Of a DNA stretch of 64,000 nt, positions 48,812 through 57,810 are shown piece by piece. Under the pieces are notes generated by a model. The model had not been told where the DNA came from. It did not search any database and saw only the letters and a program-made list of their open reading frames with translations. The translations under genes and the position numbers were made by a program. This DNA is from Rhodanobacter glycinis (GTDB lineage Bacteria > Pseudomonadota > Gammaproteobacteria > Xanthomonadales > Rhodanobacteraceae): positions 1 through 64,000 of the forward strand of contig NZ_FOSR01000014.1 in the NCBI RefSeq assembly GCF_900114325.1, in the 5' to 3' direction. Each line of letters begins with the position of its first letter. The stretch's first letter is position 1.

Positions 48812-51135
48812 TGACCACGCCGGACACGCTCGACCGGCTGCTGGAACCGGGTCGGCTGCTCGGCGGCGCACTGGCCGAAGGCATGCTGCGCGAGCAGCTG
48901 GGCGTTACCGAACTGGCTTGCGGCCAGATGCTGGGCGCGTTCCGCATCGAGCGCGAACTGGGCCGCGGCGGCATGGGCATCGTCTACCTGGCCGCGCGCG
49001 CCGATGGTGCCTACGAGCAACATGTCGCCATCAAGTGGCTGCCGCTCAGCCGCCTGCATGCCGGCCATGCGGACCGATTCCGCCACGAGCGGCAGATCCA
49101 CGCCCGGCTGCGCCATCCGAACATCGCACGCCTGCTTGATGGTGGCCATAGCGCCGACGGTCACCTGTGGTTCGCGCTGGAACACGTGGAAGGGCTGCCG
49201 GTAGACGCGCATGCCGCCAGCGCCGGGCTGGACTGGCGCGCCCGCGTGCGCCTGCTGCTGCCCGTGGTCGAAGCCGTGCAATTCGCCCACGGCCGGCTGC
49301 TCCTGCATCGCGACATCAAGCCGGACAACGTGCTGGTGGACAGCGACGGCCGTCCCAAGCTGATCGATTTCGGCGTGGCGGCATGGCTGCTCGATGCGCA
49401 TGCACCCAGCGCCTGCACCCCCGGTTTTGCCAGCCCGGAACAACAGGCCGGCGGCGCCACCGAAGTCACCTCGGACATCTGGCAACTCGGCCGGCTGTTG
49501 CACCACGTGTTGCTCGCGGAGAAACCCGGCCAGCCGGCACCCGCGTATCCGCGCGACCTGGCCGCGATCATCGCCAAGGCGACCGACCCGCTGCCGGCCC
49601 GGCGTTATGCCAGCGCCTCGGCCTTGCACGACGACTTGCAGCGCGTGCTGCGCCATCGCCCGGTCAGCGCGCGACCTCCGCGACTGCCGCACCGACTGCA
49701 TCTGCTGTTGCGTGCCCATCCGTTCGGTACCGTGGGCAGCTTGCTGGCGGCGCTCGCATTCGCCGCCATGGTGGCCGGCTTCATGCTCAAGCTGACCCGC
49801 GAACGCGATACCGCCCAGCATGCGCAAGCCGTGGCCGAGGCGGTGAATGCGTTCCTCAACCGGGATTTCCTGCCCGGCGCCGATCCGCTGCAAGGCGGCT
49901 CCAGCGACCTCAGCGTGGCCGCGCTCAGCGAACATGCGCTGGACCGGGTGGAGCCGCGCCTGCACGACCTGCCCGAGGTCGCCGGCCGGGTCGAGATGAG
50001 CCTGGGTCGTACCTTGGCCAACCTGGGCCACTTCAAGGCTGCCCGTCGCGCGTTCAGCCACGCGATCGAACACTTCACCGCGGCCTACGGCGCACACGAC
50101 CAGCGCGTGCTGCGCAGCCGGCTCGCGCGCGAGCAGGTCGCCATCGATCCAGCCAGCCTGCAAGCCGCCGACCAGCACCTGCGCGTCCTGCGCCATGACG
50201 TACTGGCCAGCCCGCAGCCGCATGCCGAACTGCTCGCCGAAGTCGATGCGCAGCTGGCCCGCGCCGCCTTCCTGCGCGACGACTTCAGCCTGTGCGAAGC
50301 GCGCTATGTCGCCCTGCTGCCACGACTGGCGGATGCCGCCCCGGTGACCCGCGCCGATGCCTACATGGGATTGGGCCTGTGCGAATCCCGCCTCGGTCAC
50401 TGGTCGCTGGCACTCGCCCATGCGCGCAAGGCGCGCGCGCTCGACGAACACGCGCTGGGCGTCGATCACCCGTTGACCCTGGAAACCCATATCGCCATCG
50501 CCGCCGCACTGATCGGTCTGGGCCACTACGACCAGGCCACCATCTTGCTGCGCGACCTGCTCACCCGGCTCGACCATCGCTACGGCCCGCTGCACCCGAC
50601 CACGCTGACGGTGACGCACGATCTCGGGCTGGCGATCACCTGCGCGGGCCACCCGGACCAGGGCGCGCAATGGTTGCGCCGGGCGGCAGACGGTCGCGCC
50701 CAAACCCTGGGCACGCAGCACCCCTGGTACGCCATGACGGAAAGCGTGCTCGGCATGGCCCTGCTCCAGGGCCACCATGCAGATGAAGCCGCGCATGCGC
50801 TGGCGCGCGCACGGCAGGCGCTGGGCACGAACGCCGCGGCCACGCCTTACATCCAGGTGACGTTGCTGGAAAACGAGGCCGACCTGGCTCTGGCGCAGGG
50901 ACGCCCGGCGGAAGCCGCCCGACGCTACGACACGGCGATCGACGCCGCCACGAAAACCTATCCCGACGGCTACCGGCGCCTGTCGATGCTGCGTCTCGGC
51001 CTTGGCCTTGCCCTGTTCGACGAAGGCCGCGTCACCGCTGGCAGGGCGCTGCTGCGCCAGTCGCTGCAAGCCGTCGGCCATCGCCCGGACTGCCGTGGCA
51101 ACCAGATCGCGGCGGCGCGCGAACGGCTGCGCTGA
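48811..51135 (+). CDS. Transmembrane Ser/Thr protein kinase with TPR-like sensor half
   Basis: A 774-residue Hanks-type kinase. Catalytic domain ~residues 45-300: glycine loop ELGRGGMGIVYLA, VAIKWLP Lys, HRDIKPDNVLVD catalytic loop, IDFGVA, and an SPEQ in place of the APE motif. A single transmembrane helix follows (SLLAALAFAAMVAGFMLKL), so the C-terminal ~430 residues (periplasmic in this topology) form TPR-like helical repeats (LGLCESRLGHWSLALAHARKARAL, LIGLGHYDQATILLRDLL). Coupled to an ECF sigma factor, a pairing common in Xanthomonadales. The signal is unknown. Confidence 0.9.
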   Translation: MTTPDTLDRLLEPGRLLGGALAEGMLREQLGVTELACGQMLGAFRIERELGRGGMGIVYLAARADGAYEQHVAIKWLPLSRLHAGHADRFRHERQIHARLRHPNIARLLDGGHSADGHLWFALEHVEGLPVDAHAASAGLDWRARVRLLLPVVEAVQFAHGRLLLHRDIKPDNVLVDSDGRPKLIDFGVAAWLLDAHAPSACTPGFASPEQQAGGATEVTSDIWQLGRLLHHVLLAEKPGQPAPAYPRDLAAIIAKATDPLPARRYASASALHDDLQRVLRHRPVSARPPRLPHRLHLLLRAHPFGTVGSLLAALAFAAMVAGFMLKLTRERDTAQHAQAVAEAVNAFLNRDFLPGADPLQGGSSDLSVAALSEHALDRVEPRLHDLPEVAGRVEMSLGRTLANLGHFKAARRAFSHAIEHFTAAYGAHDQRVLRSRLAREQVAIDPASLQAADQHLRVLRHDVLASPQPHAELLAEVDAQLARAAFLRDDFSLCEARYVALLPRLADAAPVTRADAYMGLGLCESRLGHWSLALAHARKARALDEHALGVDHPLTLETHIAIAAALIGLGHYDQATILLRDLLTRLDHRYGPLHPTTLTVTHDLGLAITCAGHPDQGAQWLRRAADGRAQTLGTQHPWYAMTESVLGMALLQGHHADEAAHALARARQALGTNAAATPYIQVTLLENEADLALAQGRPAEAARRYDTAIDAATKTYPDGYRRLSMLRLGLGLALFDEGRVTAGRALLRQSLQAVGHRPDCRGNQIAAARERLR

Positions 51136-51246
51136 CCCCGGCACCGGCACGATGCGTCCGGGCCGGCTGCATGCGTCGCCCGGCCGGCCAACCCGCGTGC
51201 CATCGCCCCGCCGTTGCAGGCCGGGGCAATGGCACGGATGCCGGCC

Positions 51247-51834
51247 TCAGTTCGAAGTACGCAACGAGTGGGTCCAGGTATGGTCGTACGCCGCCGACAC
51301 CGTCCACGCGTAGGTCGACCAGGTGAAGCCCTCGCCCGGCCACGGGTTCATGTAGCCGACGTACCGCGTGCCCGGCTCGTCGTCGTAGCCGTAGCCCACC
51401 AGGATGTGGCCACCGCCGCTGTACCAGCCGAAGCGCATCACGAACGGGTGGCCCGCATTCACGTCGTTGACGATGGCGTTCCAGCTCAGCGCCGAGGCGT
51501 AGGCCGTGCTGCCCACGCCACTGTTCTGCAGAACGGACTGCACGCTGCCGGCCTGGCCGTACAGCGCGTTCGGCGAGTTCGCGGCGGAGTTCCAGTCGAA
51601 CACGTTGCTGCCGCACGCGTCGGAGCGGCCGAACGCCCAGTTCACCACGCTGCACTGGCTCGGGTTGGCCCCGTACCAGTCCAGCACGTCCACGGACGAA
51701 GCCGCCCAGCACCAGTTGCTGTGCTCCTGGGTGACCTGGGGGACATCAAGATAGTTGTAGCCGCTGCCCGCCACGGCAACGGAGGAAAGCGCAGCGATGC
51801 CGATCGCCGCGGCAAGACGGTGCATGGTTTTCAT
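51247..51834 (-). CDS. Secreted AvrRpt2-like papain-fold cysteine peptidase (C70/C39-like)
   Basis: A 195-residue secreted protease with signal peptide MKTMHRLAAAIGIAALSSVAVA. Nucleophile Cys lies in QEHSNWCWAAS (Gln oxyanion residue just before), His in SGGGHILVGYGYD and the Asn/Asp-region NPWPGEG; the Cys-His-Asn arrangement of papain-like AvrRpt2 peptidases is complete. It has extra Cys residues (CSVV, DACGSN) that may form a disulfide, fitting secretion. Possible role in host or competitor interaction. The downstream secreted gene (51862-52557) is on the same strand just upstream and probably in the same transcript. Confidence 0.87.
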   Translation of the reverse strand: MKTMHRLAAAIGIAALSSVAVAGSGYNYLDVPQVTQEHSNWCWAASSVDVLDWYGANPSQCSVVNWAFGRSDACGSNVFDWNSAANSPNALYGQAGSVQSVLQNSGVGSTAYASALSWNAIVNDVNAGHPFVMRFGWYSGGGHILVGYGYDDEPGTRYVGYMNPWPGEGFTWSTYAWTVSAAYDHTWTHSLRTSN

Positions 51835-51861
51835 GTCGTGATTCTCCTGGCAGGTCGGGGA

Positions 51862-52557
51862 TCAATTCGAGGCGTTGCGTGCAAGGACCTGGCGCAGCCG
51901 CGACCGCAGCTCGCTGCCCTCGAGCAGGCCCGATCCACTGGCCGCCTGCGCCTGCATCCGCAGCGCGCCGCGCGCGGCCTGCAACGGGGCGTACTGCGCT
52001 GCCGCCGCACCGTGCTTGACCTGGATGAAATCTGCCGTGGCCTGCGGTACGCGCACGTAGCGGAACCGGGTGGCGGCCTGGTTGCCGTAGGCACCGACCA
52101 CGTCCTGGATGTCACCGACCAGCCTGGCCCCGCCCAGCGACACCATCGACCAGCCCGCGTCCGTGCGCGCCATGGTCAGCAGGCCGACCGGCCGGCCATG
52201 CAGGACCACTTCGTAACGCCAGATGCCGGTGGGCTGCGCATCGGCCTCCATGTCCGCACCCGACATCAGCGCCGCGCGGCTCACGTCATACACCTGGAAT
52301 CCCCAGCCGAGCCGCGCATGGCGCAACTGGCCCACGTCCCGCACATCCAGCGGGAAGCCTTTCGGCAATTGCCCGGCATCACCGGCAAAGCGTGCCGCGA
52401 ACTGGTGCAGGCCGCGCATGGCGGCCACCCGGGCCGGCGAAGACGGCTGGGCCGCGGCCAAAACGAAATCCGCGCCGCCCGCAGCAGCCGGAACCTGCGC
52501 GAACGCCGGCCCAACCGCAAGCGCCGCCGCCAACACGATGTAACGCATGTTCTTCAT
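51862..52557 (-). CDS. Hypothetical secreted protein paired with the cysteine peptidase
   Basis: A 231-residue protein with a clear signal peptide (MKNMRYIVLAAALAVGPAFA) and no family I recognise. It has a mixed alpha/beta central region (GWGFQVYDVSRAALMSG, GIWRYEVVLHGRPVGLLTMARTDAGW, VSLGGARLVGDIQDVVGAYG) that could be a cystatin- or propeptide-like fold. It ends 27 bp before the peptidase start, so the two are co-transcribed. An inhibitor, trans-propeptide or chaperone for the protease is a fair hypothesis. Confidence 0.75.
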   Translation of the reverse strand: MKNMRYIVLAAALAVGPAFAQVPAAAGGADFVLAAAQPSSPARVAAMRGLHQFAARFAGDAGQLPKGFPLDVRDVGQLRHARLGWGFQVYDVSRAALMSGADMEADAQPTGIWRYEVVLHGRPVGLLTMARTDAGWSMVSLGGARLVGDIQDVVGAYGNQAATRFRYVRVPQATADFIQVKHGAAAAQYAPLQAARGALRMQAQAASGSGLLEGSELRSRLRQVLARNASN

Positions 52558-52798
52558 GAAAAACCTCCCCGAGTGCCAAAGTCCGATCCGATGTCATCGG
52601 GCCGTTCCCCCGGACGGCTGCCGACACGCAGGCCCCACGCCGTTTCGCGTGGACCTGTCCAGACAAGACACGGAACCCGGGCGCACCCCGCCAGCCAACC
52701 ACGCAGGATGTGCGCTGGTTCACGCCGGGACACCGCGGCCGTCTCGGGAAATTCCGCCGGATACGCCACGCGAGGCCTTCATGGGGAAGGCCGGAACC

Positions 52799-53488
52799 TC
52801 AACGCGCGCGCGGAATCTCGCTGACTTCCAGCACCTGCGAAACACGTTGGCCGTCCCAGCGATAGATCAGGTGCTGCGACTGCACGCACGGCGCCACCAC
52901 GTCGGGATGGAACGCCGCCAGGCATTCGCCGCCGCGATGCCGCGCGCTGTCGTAGACGATTCCGTTGGAGCCCGAGTCGCGCAGCACGCGCGCCAGCTTC
53001 ACGCTGGCCGCATAGGCATCCGGGTCGTGCTCGGCCTTCCAGCCGCCGCGAATGTCATGCAATCGGCAATCGACCTGGGTGCGGTAGCAGCGCATCGGAA
53101 TGTCGCAGGCCGGCTCGGCGGTGGCGGCCAGAAAGCGCTCGCGGTGATAGACCGTTTCCTCCACCGCCGTGGCCACGCTGTGCGCGGCATAGAACACGCC
53201 CCAGCTACCGTCGGAAAAGCGGCTGCCTTCGGGATTGAGATGGGTGAACGCCGCCATCACCGGCGTGCTGCCGGGGCCGCTGATGCGGTGCTCTTCGGGA
53301 ATCAGCGCCAGCGCGCCGGCTTCCTCGCGCAAACGCGGGTTGGTCATCGCCTCGATCGCGAACACCGCATCGAGATCGGCCGGATCGGCGATGCGGTCGA
53401 ACAGGCCCACCGGCGGAAAGCGGCTGGGCACGATGCGATATGCCTGGTTCCAGCGAATGCGTTTGACGGGTGGCAGTTCTATTGGCAT
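52799..53488 (-). CDS. RES-domain NAD+-degrading toxin
   Basis: A 229-residue toxin of the RES family, which depletes NAD+ (ParT/MbcT type). RES-domain residues: Arg in YRIVPSRF, WGVFYAAHSVATAVEETVYHRE (Tyr and Glu), and GIVYDSARHRGGECLAAF (Ser and following Gly/Glu). The domain is complete, so an active toxin is likely. Start MPIELPPV was chosen because the upstream in-frame extension is encoded by repeat DNA. It follows the Xre-type antitoxin but with an unusual 156-bp gap. Confidence 0.88.
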   Translation of the reverse strand: MPIELPPVKRIRWNQAYRIVPSRFPPVGLFDRIADPADLDAVFAIEAMTNPRLREEAGALALIPEEHRISGPGSTPVMAAFTHLNPEGSRFSDGSWGVFYAAHSVATAVEETVYHRERFLAATAEPACDIPMRCYRTQVDCRLHDIRGGWKAEHDPDAYAASVKLARVLRDSGSNGIVYDSARHRGGECLAAFHPDVVAPCVQSQHLIYRWDGQRVSQVLEVSEIPRAR

Positions 53489-53506
53489 CGGAGGCTCCAG
53501 GATATG

Positions 53507-53587
53507 CCCCCTCTCCTGCAAGCAGGGGAGGGTCGGGCGTGGGGTTGCTCCACCCCCTCCCAACCTCCCTCTGCTTGCAGGGGGAGG
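53507..53587. repeat. Palindromic repeat inserted between antitoxin and toxin genes
   Basis: CCCCCTCTCCTGC-AA-GCAGGGGAGGG (53507-53532) and CCTCCCTCTGCTTGCAGGGGGAGG (53564-53587) are hairpins that also mirror each other. They are of the CCCTCTCC family seen at 25160-25278. In RES-Xre operons the genes are usually adjacent or overlapping, so this looks like a later insertion. Confidence 0.75.
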
Positions 53588-53644
53588 AGCAAAGCGTGCG
53601 GCTTGACTGTCTCGCTCGCCGCGACGGCTCGCCGCCGTGACGCT

Positions 53645-54037
53645 TCATCCGCGCTGCGCATCCAGGTACTGGCGTACCACGTACAGGTCGGCCACGTTGC
53701 CCGACAACATGCGCTCCAGCGCGGAATGGCCACCAAACAGCGGCGCCGCATTCGGCTTGTGCAGCCATGCATCGGCCTGTGCCGGATCGGGAAACAGGAT
53801 TTGCAGATCCTTCCAGATGCCGAGCAGATAGCTGATGCGTTCCAGCGTGTCGCGGCCCAGGCTGCCGTCCTGCTGGCGCTTCCATTTGTAGAAGGTGGAT
53901 TCGGGCGGATCGCCAAGCAGCTTGCGCTGGTCGGCGATGCGCAGCTTCCAGTGCCCGGCAAGGCGGAAGAACGCCCGCAAGGCAGGGCCGCCGGTAGCTC
54001 CGACCGGGGCTGCCACTGACAGATTGTGTGCGCTCAT
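53645..54037 (-). CDS. Xre/MbcA/ParS-family antitoxin
   Basis: A 130-residue antitoxin. The N-terminal HTH region (AFFRLAGHWKLRIADQRKLLGDPPESTFYKWKRQ) is followed by the C-terminal toxin-binding DUF2384 domain (LERISYLLGIWKDLQILFPDPAQADAWLHKPNAAPLFGGHSALERMLSG), with the canonical NxxxxFxGxxALxxM pattern. It precedes the RES toxin in the transcript, so it probably neutralises it and autoregulates the operon. Confidence 0.9.
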   Translation of the reverse strand: MSAHNLSVAAPVGATGGPALRAFFRLAGHWKLRIADQRKLLGDPPESTFYKWKRQQDGSLGRDTLERISYLLGIWKDLQILFPDPAQADAWLHKPNAAPLFGGHSALERMLSGNVADLYVVRQYLDAQRG

Positions 54038-54251
54038 CGAAACTCCATGTGTAGAGTTTCATGCATCTTACATCTACTGGTGAAGTTTTAGCCAATGCCG
54101 GCTGCGCCATCGGTGCCCGCGTGCCGTGCCCGCTTGCCCCATCGGGCATCAGTCCGCCCGATGTGCGGGCGTTCGCAGCGATCCCGCCGATGATGTTGCA
54201 AGATGCACGCGACACCCAGTCGATTGCGACATCCCATTCAAGGAGGATTCC

Positions 54252-55103
54252 ATGCACAAGTTCACACTGGCTGCCACCGTATTCGCGTTGCCTCTGCTGG
54301 CATTGGCGGCCAGCAGCCCCTGCCATGCGCAAAGCATCGGCTCGTTGCTGCACTCGGTCACCGACACGGTTACCCAGAAGGTGCAGCAGAAGATCCAGGA
54401 CAAGGCTGGCGAGCAGGCCGATGCGACCCTGAACGGTCATTCCACCACGGCCCGCCGTGGCATGCCGCGCATCACCGGCGGATTCGACTTCAGCCCGGCG
54501 CCGGTCAGCCTGTACCAGGACGATTTCGCCGCCACCGCGATTGGCGCCATGCCACGCCCGTGGAAAACCAATGGCTCGGGCCAGGTGGTCAGCGTGCAGG
54601 GTTTCCCGGGCAAATGGCTGGAACTGTCGGGCAGCTCCACCTTCAAGCTGTCACGCGAACATCGCCTGCCTGATCGCTTCACCATCGAGTTCGACCTGCT
54701 GCCGCTGGCCGAAACGCCAAGTGACCTGAACAACCCGCTGTTCGGCTTCGCCGGCGATGACCGGGCGACCGATTACCTGTCCGACGGCGTCAATGACGGC
54801 GCGCTCAACGCCATCGACCTGCTGTTCTTCAACGCAGGCAGCGACGTCAGCGTGTACAGCGGTGCCAGCGGCTTCAATTCCAACCCGGATTTCAACGTGC
54901 AGGGTTATGCCAATCGCATCCTGCATGTATCGATCGCGGTGGATGGCAATCGCGAGCGCGTGTGGCTGGATCGCACCAAGATCCTCGACAGCCGCATGTT
55001 CCAGAACAATCCTTCGCGCTATTTCTTCATCAGTGCGCCGATGAAGTACGACCACGGTGCGAAGCTGTTGCTGGGCAACGTCCGCATCGGCGGCTACAAG
55101 TAG
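54252..55103 (+). CDS. Secreted LamG-like protein, OmpA-less relative
   Basis: A 283-residue secreted protein. Signal peptide MHKFTLAATVFALPLLALAASSPCHAQ, then a short amphipathic helix (VTDTVTQKVQQKIQDKAGEQA) and a concanavalin A/LamG-like beta-sandwich (DDFAATAIGAMPRPWKTNGSGQVVSVQGFPGKWLELS, FTIEFDLLPL, VWLDRTKILDSRMF). This domain is often joined to a C-terminal OmpA domain in Xanthomonadales; here the OmpA part is absent, with the stop after GGYK. ATG 54252 follows a strong AGGAGG. Function unknown, perhaps cell-surface binding. Confidence 0.8.
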   Translation: MHKFTLAATVFALPLLALAASSPCHAQSIGSLLHSVTDTVTQKVQQKIQDKAGEQADATLNGHSTTARRGMPRITGGFDFSPAPVSLYQDDFAATAIGAMPRPWKTNGSGQVVSVQGFPGKWLELSGSSTFKLSREHRLPDRFTIEFDLLPLAETPSDLNNPLFGFAGDDRATDYLSDGVNDGALNAIDLLFFNAGSDVSVYSGASGFNSNPDFNVQGYANRILHVSIAVDGNRERVWLDRTKILDSRMFQNNPSRYFFISAPMKYDHGAKLLLGNVRIGGYK

Positions 55104-55155
55104 GCGCTTGCCGCGTATCGGTGGCCCGGCCATGCGCCGGGCCACGGCATGAAGG

Positions 55156-56910
55156 CTAGTTGCCTTTCTTGCGGTCGTTGCCGTAATCCGGCTCGGGGCC
55201 GCCGGCGGCGATGAAGCGGTCGATGCGTGCTTCCAGCACCGGCAACGGCACCGAGCCGGTGGACAGCACGGTGTCGTGGAAGGCGCGGATGTCGAACTTC
55301 TCGCCCAGTGCCTGCTCCGCCTTGGCGCGCAGCTCGCGGATCTTCAGGTAGCCCAGCTCGTAGCTGTCGGCCTGGCCGGGCCAGCTGATGTAGCGGTCCA
55401 CCTCGTTGGCAATTTCCAGCGTCGACAGCGCGGTGTTTTCGGTGAGGTAATCGATCGCCTGCTGGCGCGTCCAGCCCAGGTGATGGATGCCGGTGTCGAC
55501 CACCAGCCGGCAGGCGCGCCACATCTGGTAGGTGAGGAAGCCGAACTTCTGGTACGGCGTCTTGTAGATGCCCATCTCGTTGCCGAGGAATTCCGAATAC
55601 AGCCCCCAGCCTTCACCGTAGGCGGAGATGTAGCCATTGCGGCGGAACGCAGGCTGGCTGTGGTCCTCGCCGGCCAGTTCCAGTTGCAGCGAATGGCCCG
55701 GATAGGATTCGTGCAGGGTCAGCGCCGGCATGTTGAATAGCGCACGCGACTTCAGGTCGTAGGTGTTGACCAGGTATTCGCTGGCGCCGCCGCGGCCGGA
55801 GGTGTAGTACGGCGCGATATCGGCCGGTACCGGCACGATGGTGAAGCGCTCGCGCGGCAGGTGGCCGAAGAATTTCGACATCTGGCCATCCACTTCCTTG
55901 GCCACCCAGGCGGTCTTGTCGAGCAGTTCCTGCGGCGTCTTGGCGTAGAACTTCGGATCGGTGCGCAGGTAGTGCAGGAACTCGGCGAAGCTGCCCTTGA
56001 AGCCGCTCTGCTTCATCACATCGAGCATCTGCGCGTGGATCTTCGCCACCTGCTTCAGGCCGATGGCGTGGATCTGGTCCGGCGTGAGGTCGAGCGTGGT
56101 GTATTCGCGGATCTGCTGGCGGTAATAGGCCTTGCCGTCCGGCAGCGCTTCGGCGGCCAGCGTGGTGCGCGCATGCGGCACGTAATCGTCGTCGAAGAAC
56201 GTCAGCAGTTTCGCGTAGGCGGGAATCACGCCGTTGGCGATGATCTGCTTCGCCTGTGCCTGCAACTTCGCGGCCGTGGCCGCCGGCATGGTGGCCGGCA
56301 TGTGCAGGAACGGCTGGTAGAAGCTGCTCCGGGTGGGGTCCTTCAGTTCGGCCACCGCGGCGATGGAGCGATCCCGTCCGTCCAGCACCGCGCGTGGCAC
56401 GCTGAAGCCGCGCTTGAGGCCCAGCCGCATGTTGGCGATCTGCTGCTGGAAGTAGTGCGGCACTTCGCCAAGCCGGCGCAGGTATTTCTGGTAATCCACC
56501 GTGCTGCGCAGGTGGTCGCCGCCCAGCTCGTAGCCCAGGTCGCCCCAGAACGAGGAATCGCTGTTGAACGGCATCTGCCATTGCCTGAACTGCTGGTCGG
56601 CGATGAAGTTGCGGATCTGCTCGCGGTATACCGCGTAATTCACCCGGTCGACCTGGGTGAGCTGCTTCACGTCGATCGCGTCGAGCTGCTGCATCACCTT
56701 GCGCCAGTAGTCGAGGCGCTGTTGCTGGCTGGTGGCGTCGACGCTGTCCAGCCGGCTGTTGTCCGGCTTCGCGCTGGCGCCCGCCTGGCCGGTGCGCCAC
56801 GCCCACTCGTGCTGGTAGATCGTGCGGAAGCGATCGTCCGTGGTTCCGGCCTGCGCGCAGGCGCCATACACAAGGCCTGCCAGCAGCAGACTACCCAGCC
56901 ATCGGTTCAT
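55156..56910 (-). CDS. DUF885 family secreted metallopeptidase-like protein
   Basis: A 584-residue secreted protein. Signal peptide MNRWLGSLLLAGLVYGACAQA. The DUF885 core has the zinc-binding HExxH-like HESYPGH (residues ~430) with a following Glu region (GYISAYGEGWGLYSEFLGNEMGIY) and many helices. The family is related to M32/gluzincin carboxypeptidases. The start after a 19-residue in-frame extension was chosen for the signal peptide. Substrate unknown. Confidence 0.87.
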   Translation of the reverse strand: MNRWLGSLLLAGLVYGACAQAGTTDDRFRTIYQHEWAWRTGQAGASAKPDNSRLDSVDATSQQQRLDYWRKVMQQLDAIDVKQLTQVDRVNYAVYREQIRNFIADQQFRQWQMPFNSDSSFWGDLGYELGGDHLRSTVDYQKYLRRLGEVPHYFQQQIANMRLGLKRGFSVPRAVLDGRDRSIAAVAELKDPTRSSFYQPFLHMPATMPAATAAKLQAQAKQIIANGVIPAYAKLLTFFDDDYVPHARTTLAAEALPDGKAYYRQQIREYTTLDLTPDQIHAIGLKQVAKIHAQMLDVMKQSGFKGSFAEFLHYLRTDPKFYAKTPQELLDKTAWVAKEVDGQMSKFFGHLPRERFTIVPVPADIAPYYTSGRGGASEYLVNTYDLKSRALFNMPALTLHESYPGHSLQLELAGEDHSQPAFRRNGYISAYGEGWGLYSEFLGNEMGIYKTPYQKFGFLTYQMWRACRLVVDTGIHHLGWTRQQAIDYLTENTALSTLEIANEVDRYISWPGQADSYELGYLKIRELRAKAEQALGEKFDIRAFHDTVLSTGSVPLPVLEARIDRFIAAGGPEPDYGNDRKKGN

Positions 56911-57009
56911 CGGCACATCTCCACGCTTCAAATGCGTCGATGATCGCACCGAATGCGCGGCAGGCACCGTGCCGATAGGCAGGCCCGTGCTGCGCAGAGA
57001 CGTCTCCGA

Positions 57010-57714
57010 TTACTCCATGCCGCTGTAGTAGCCGCGCATCGCCAGCAGGTAGGCATCCAGGTCGCGGCCGGCCACGTTGGCGAACACCTCGTCGGTTTCG
57101 GCCAGGGTATCGATGCGGTCCGGGCGGAAATTGCGGAAGCCTTCGCGCAGGCGGCACCACGCGCCCAGCGTCCACTTGCCGCCCCAGAAAGCCAGGCACA
57201 GCGGCTCGACCTCGCGCGCGCTGGCGTTGCCGGTTTCGTCGCGATAGTCCAGCCGCAGCACGCGGCTGGCGCCGATGGCGGCGTGCAGGCGATCGATGCG
57301 CGCGGCGAATTCGATGCTTTTTTCGTCGCGCCACATCGGCGCGTAAATGCGTGTGCGCGCGGCCCGTTCGCGCAATTCCGGCGGCAGCACGGCCTCGATC
57401 TTCAGCAAGGCCGCCTGCGCGCCAGCAGCCAGCTTGTCGCCGGCAAACGCGCGCACGAAACGCGTGCCGACCACCAGCGATTCGAGCTCGTCGGCGGTGA
57501 ACATCAGCGGCGGGATGTCCGAACCCTTGCGCAAGACGTAACCGACCCCGGCCTCGCCTTCGATCGGCACGCCGGACAACTGCAGGTCGGCCACGTCGCG
57601 ATACACCGTGCGCAGCGAGACCCCGAGCGTGGCAGCCAGGTTGCGCGCCTGCAGCGCGGTACGGCGCCCGCGCAAGGCATGGATGATGAGGAACAGGCGG
57701 TCGGCTCGGCGCAT
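57010..57714 (-). CDS. YafY-type HTH/WYL-domain transcriptional regulator
   Basis: A 234-residue regulator. N-terminal HTH_11 (MRRADRLFLIIHALRGRRTALQARNLAATLGVSLRTVYRDVADLQLSGVPIEGEAGVGYVL) is followed by a WYL ligand-sensing domain (RIDRLHAAIGASRVLRLDYRDETGNASAREVEPLCLAFWGGKWTLGAWCRLREGFRNFRPDRI; the canonical WYL is written here as WTL). It is immediately upstream of a GST/GFA/DJ-1-like stress set and may control it; this is inference. Confidence 0.9.
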   Translation of the reverse strand: MRRADRLFLIIHALRGRRTALQARNLAATLGVSLRTVYRDVADLQLSGVPIEGEAGVGYVLRKGSDIPPLMFTADELESLVVGTRFVRAFAGDKLAAGAQAALLKIEAVLPPELRERAARTRIYAPMWRDEKSIEFAARIDRLHAAIGASRVLRLDYRDETGNASAREVEPLCLAFWGGKWTLGAWCRLREGFRNFRPDRIDTLAETDEVFANVAGRDLDAYLLAMRGYYSGME

Positions 57715-57810
57715 TGACGCATCATGCCGCGAAGCGGATCGCAGCGCCTGCGACAACGGTCATGCATCGCGGCATGACCGATGGCAGGGACGCGCCGGCC
57801 GTTCACCGCA

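Noticed and set aside
48520-51150. 876-residue minus-strand frame opposite the Ser/Thr kinase gene
   Set aside because: Shadow of the kinase gene; the plus frame has the kinase motifs and translational coupling.
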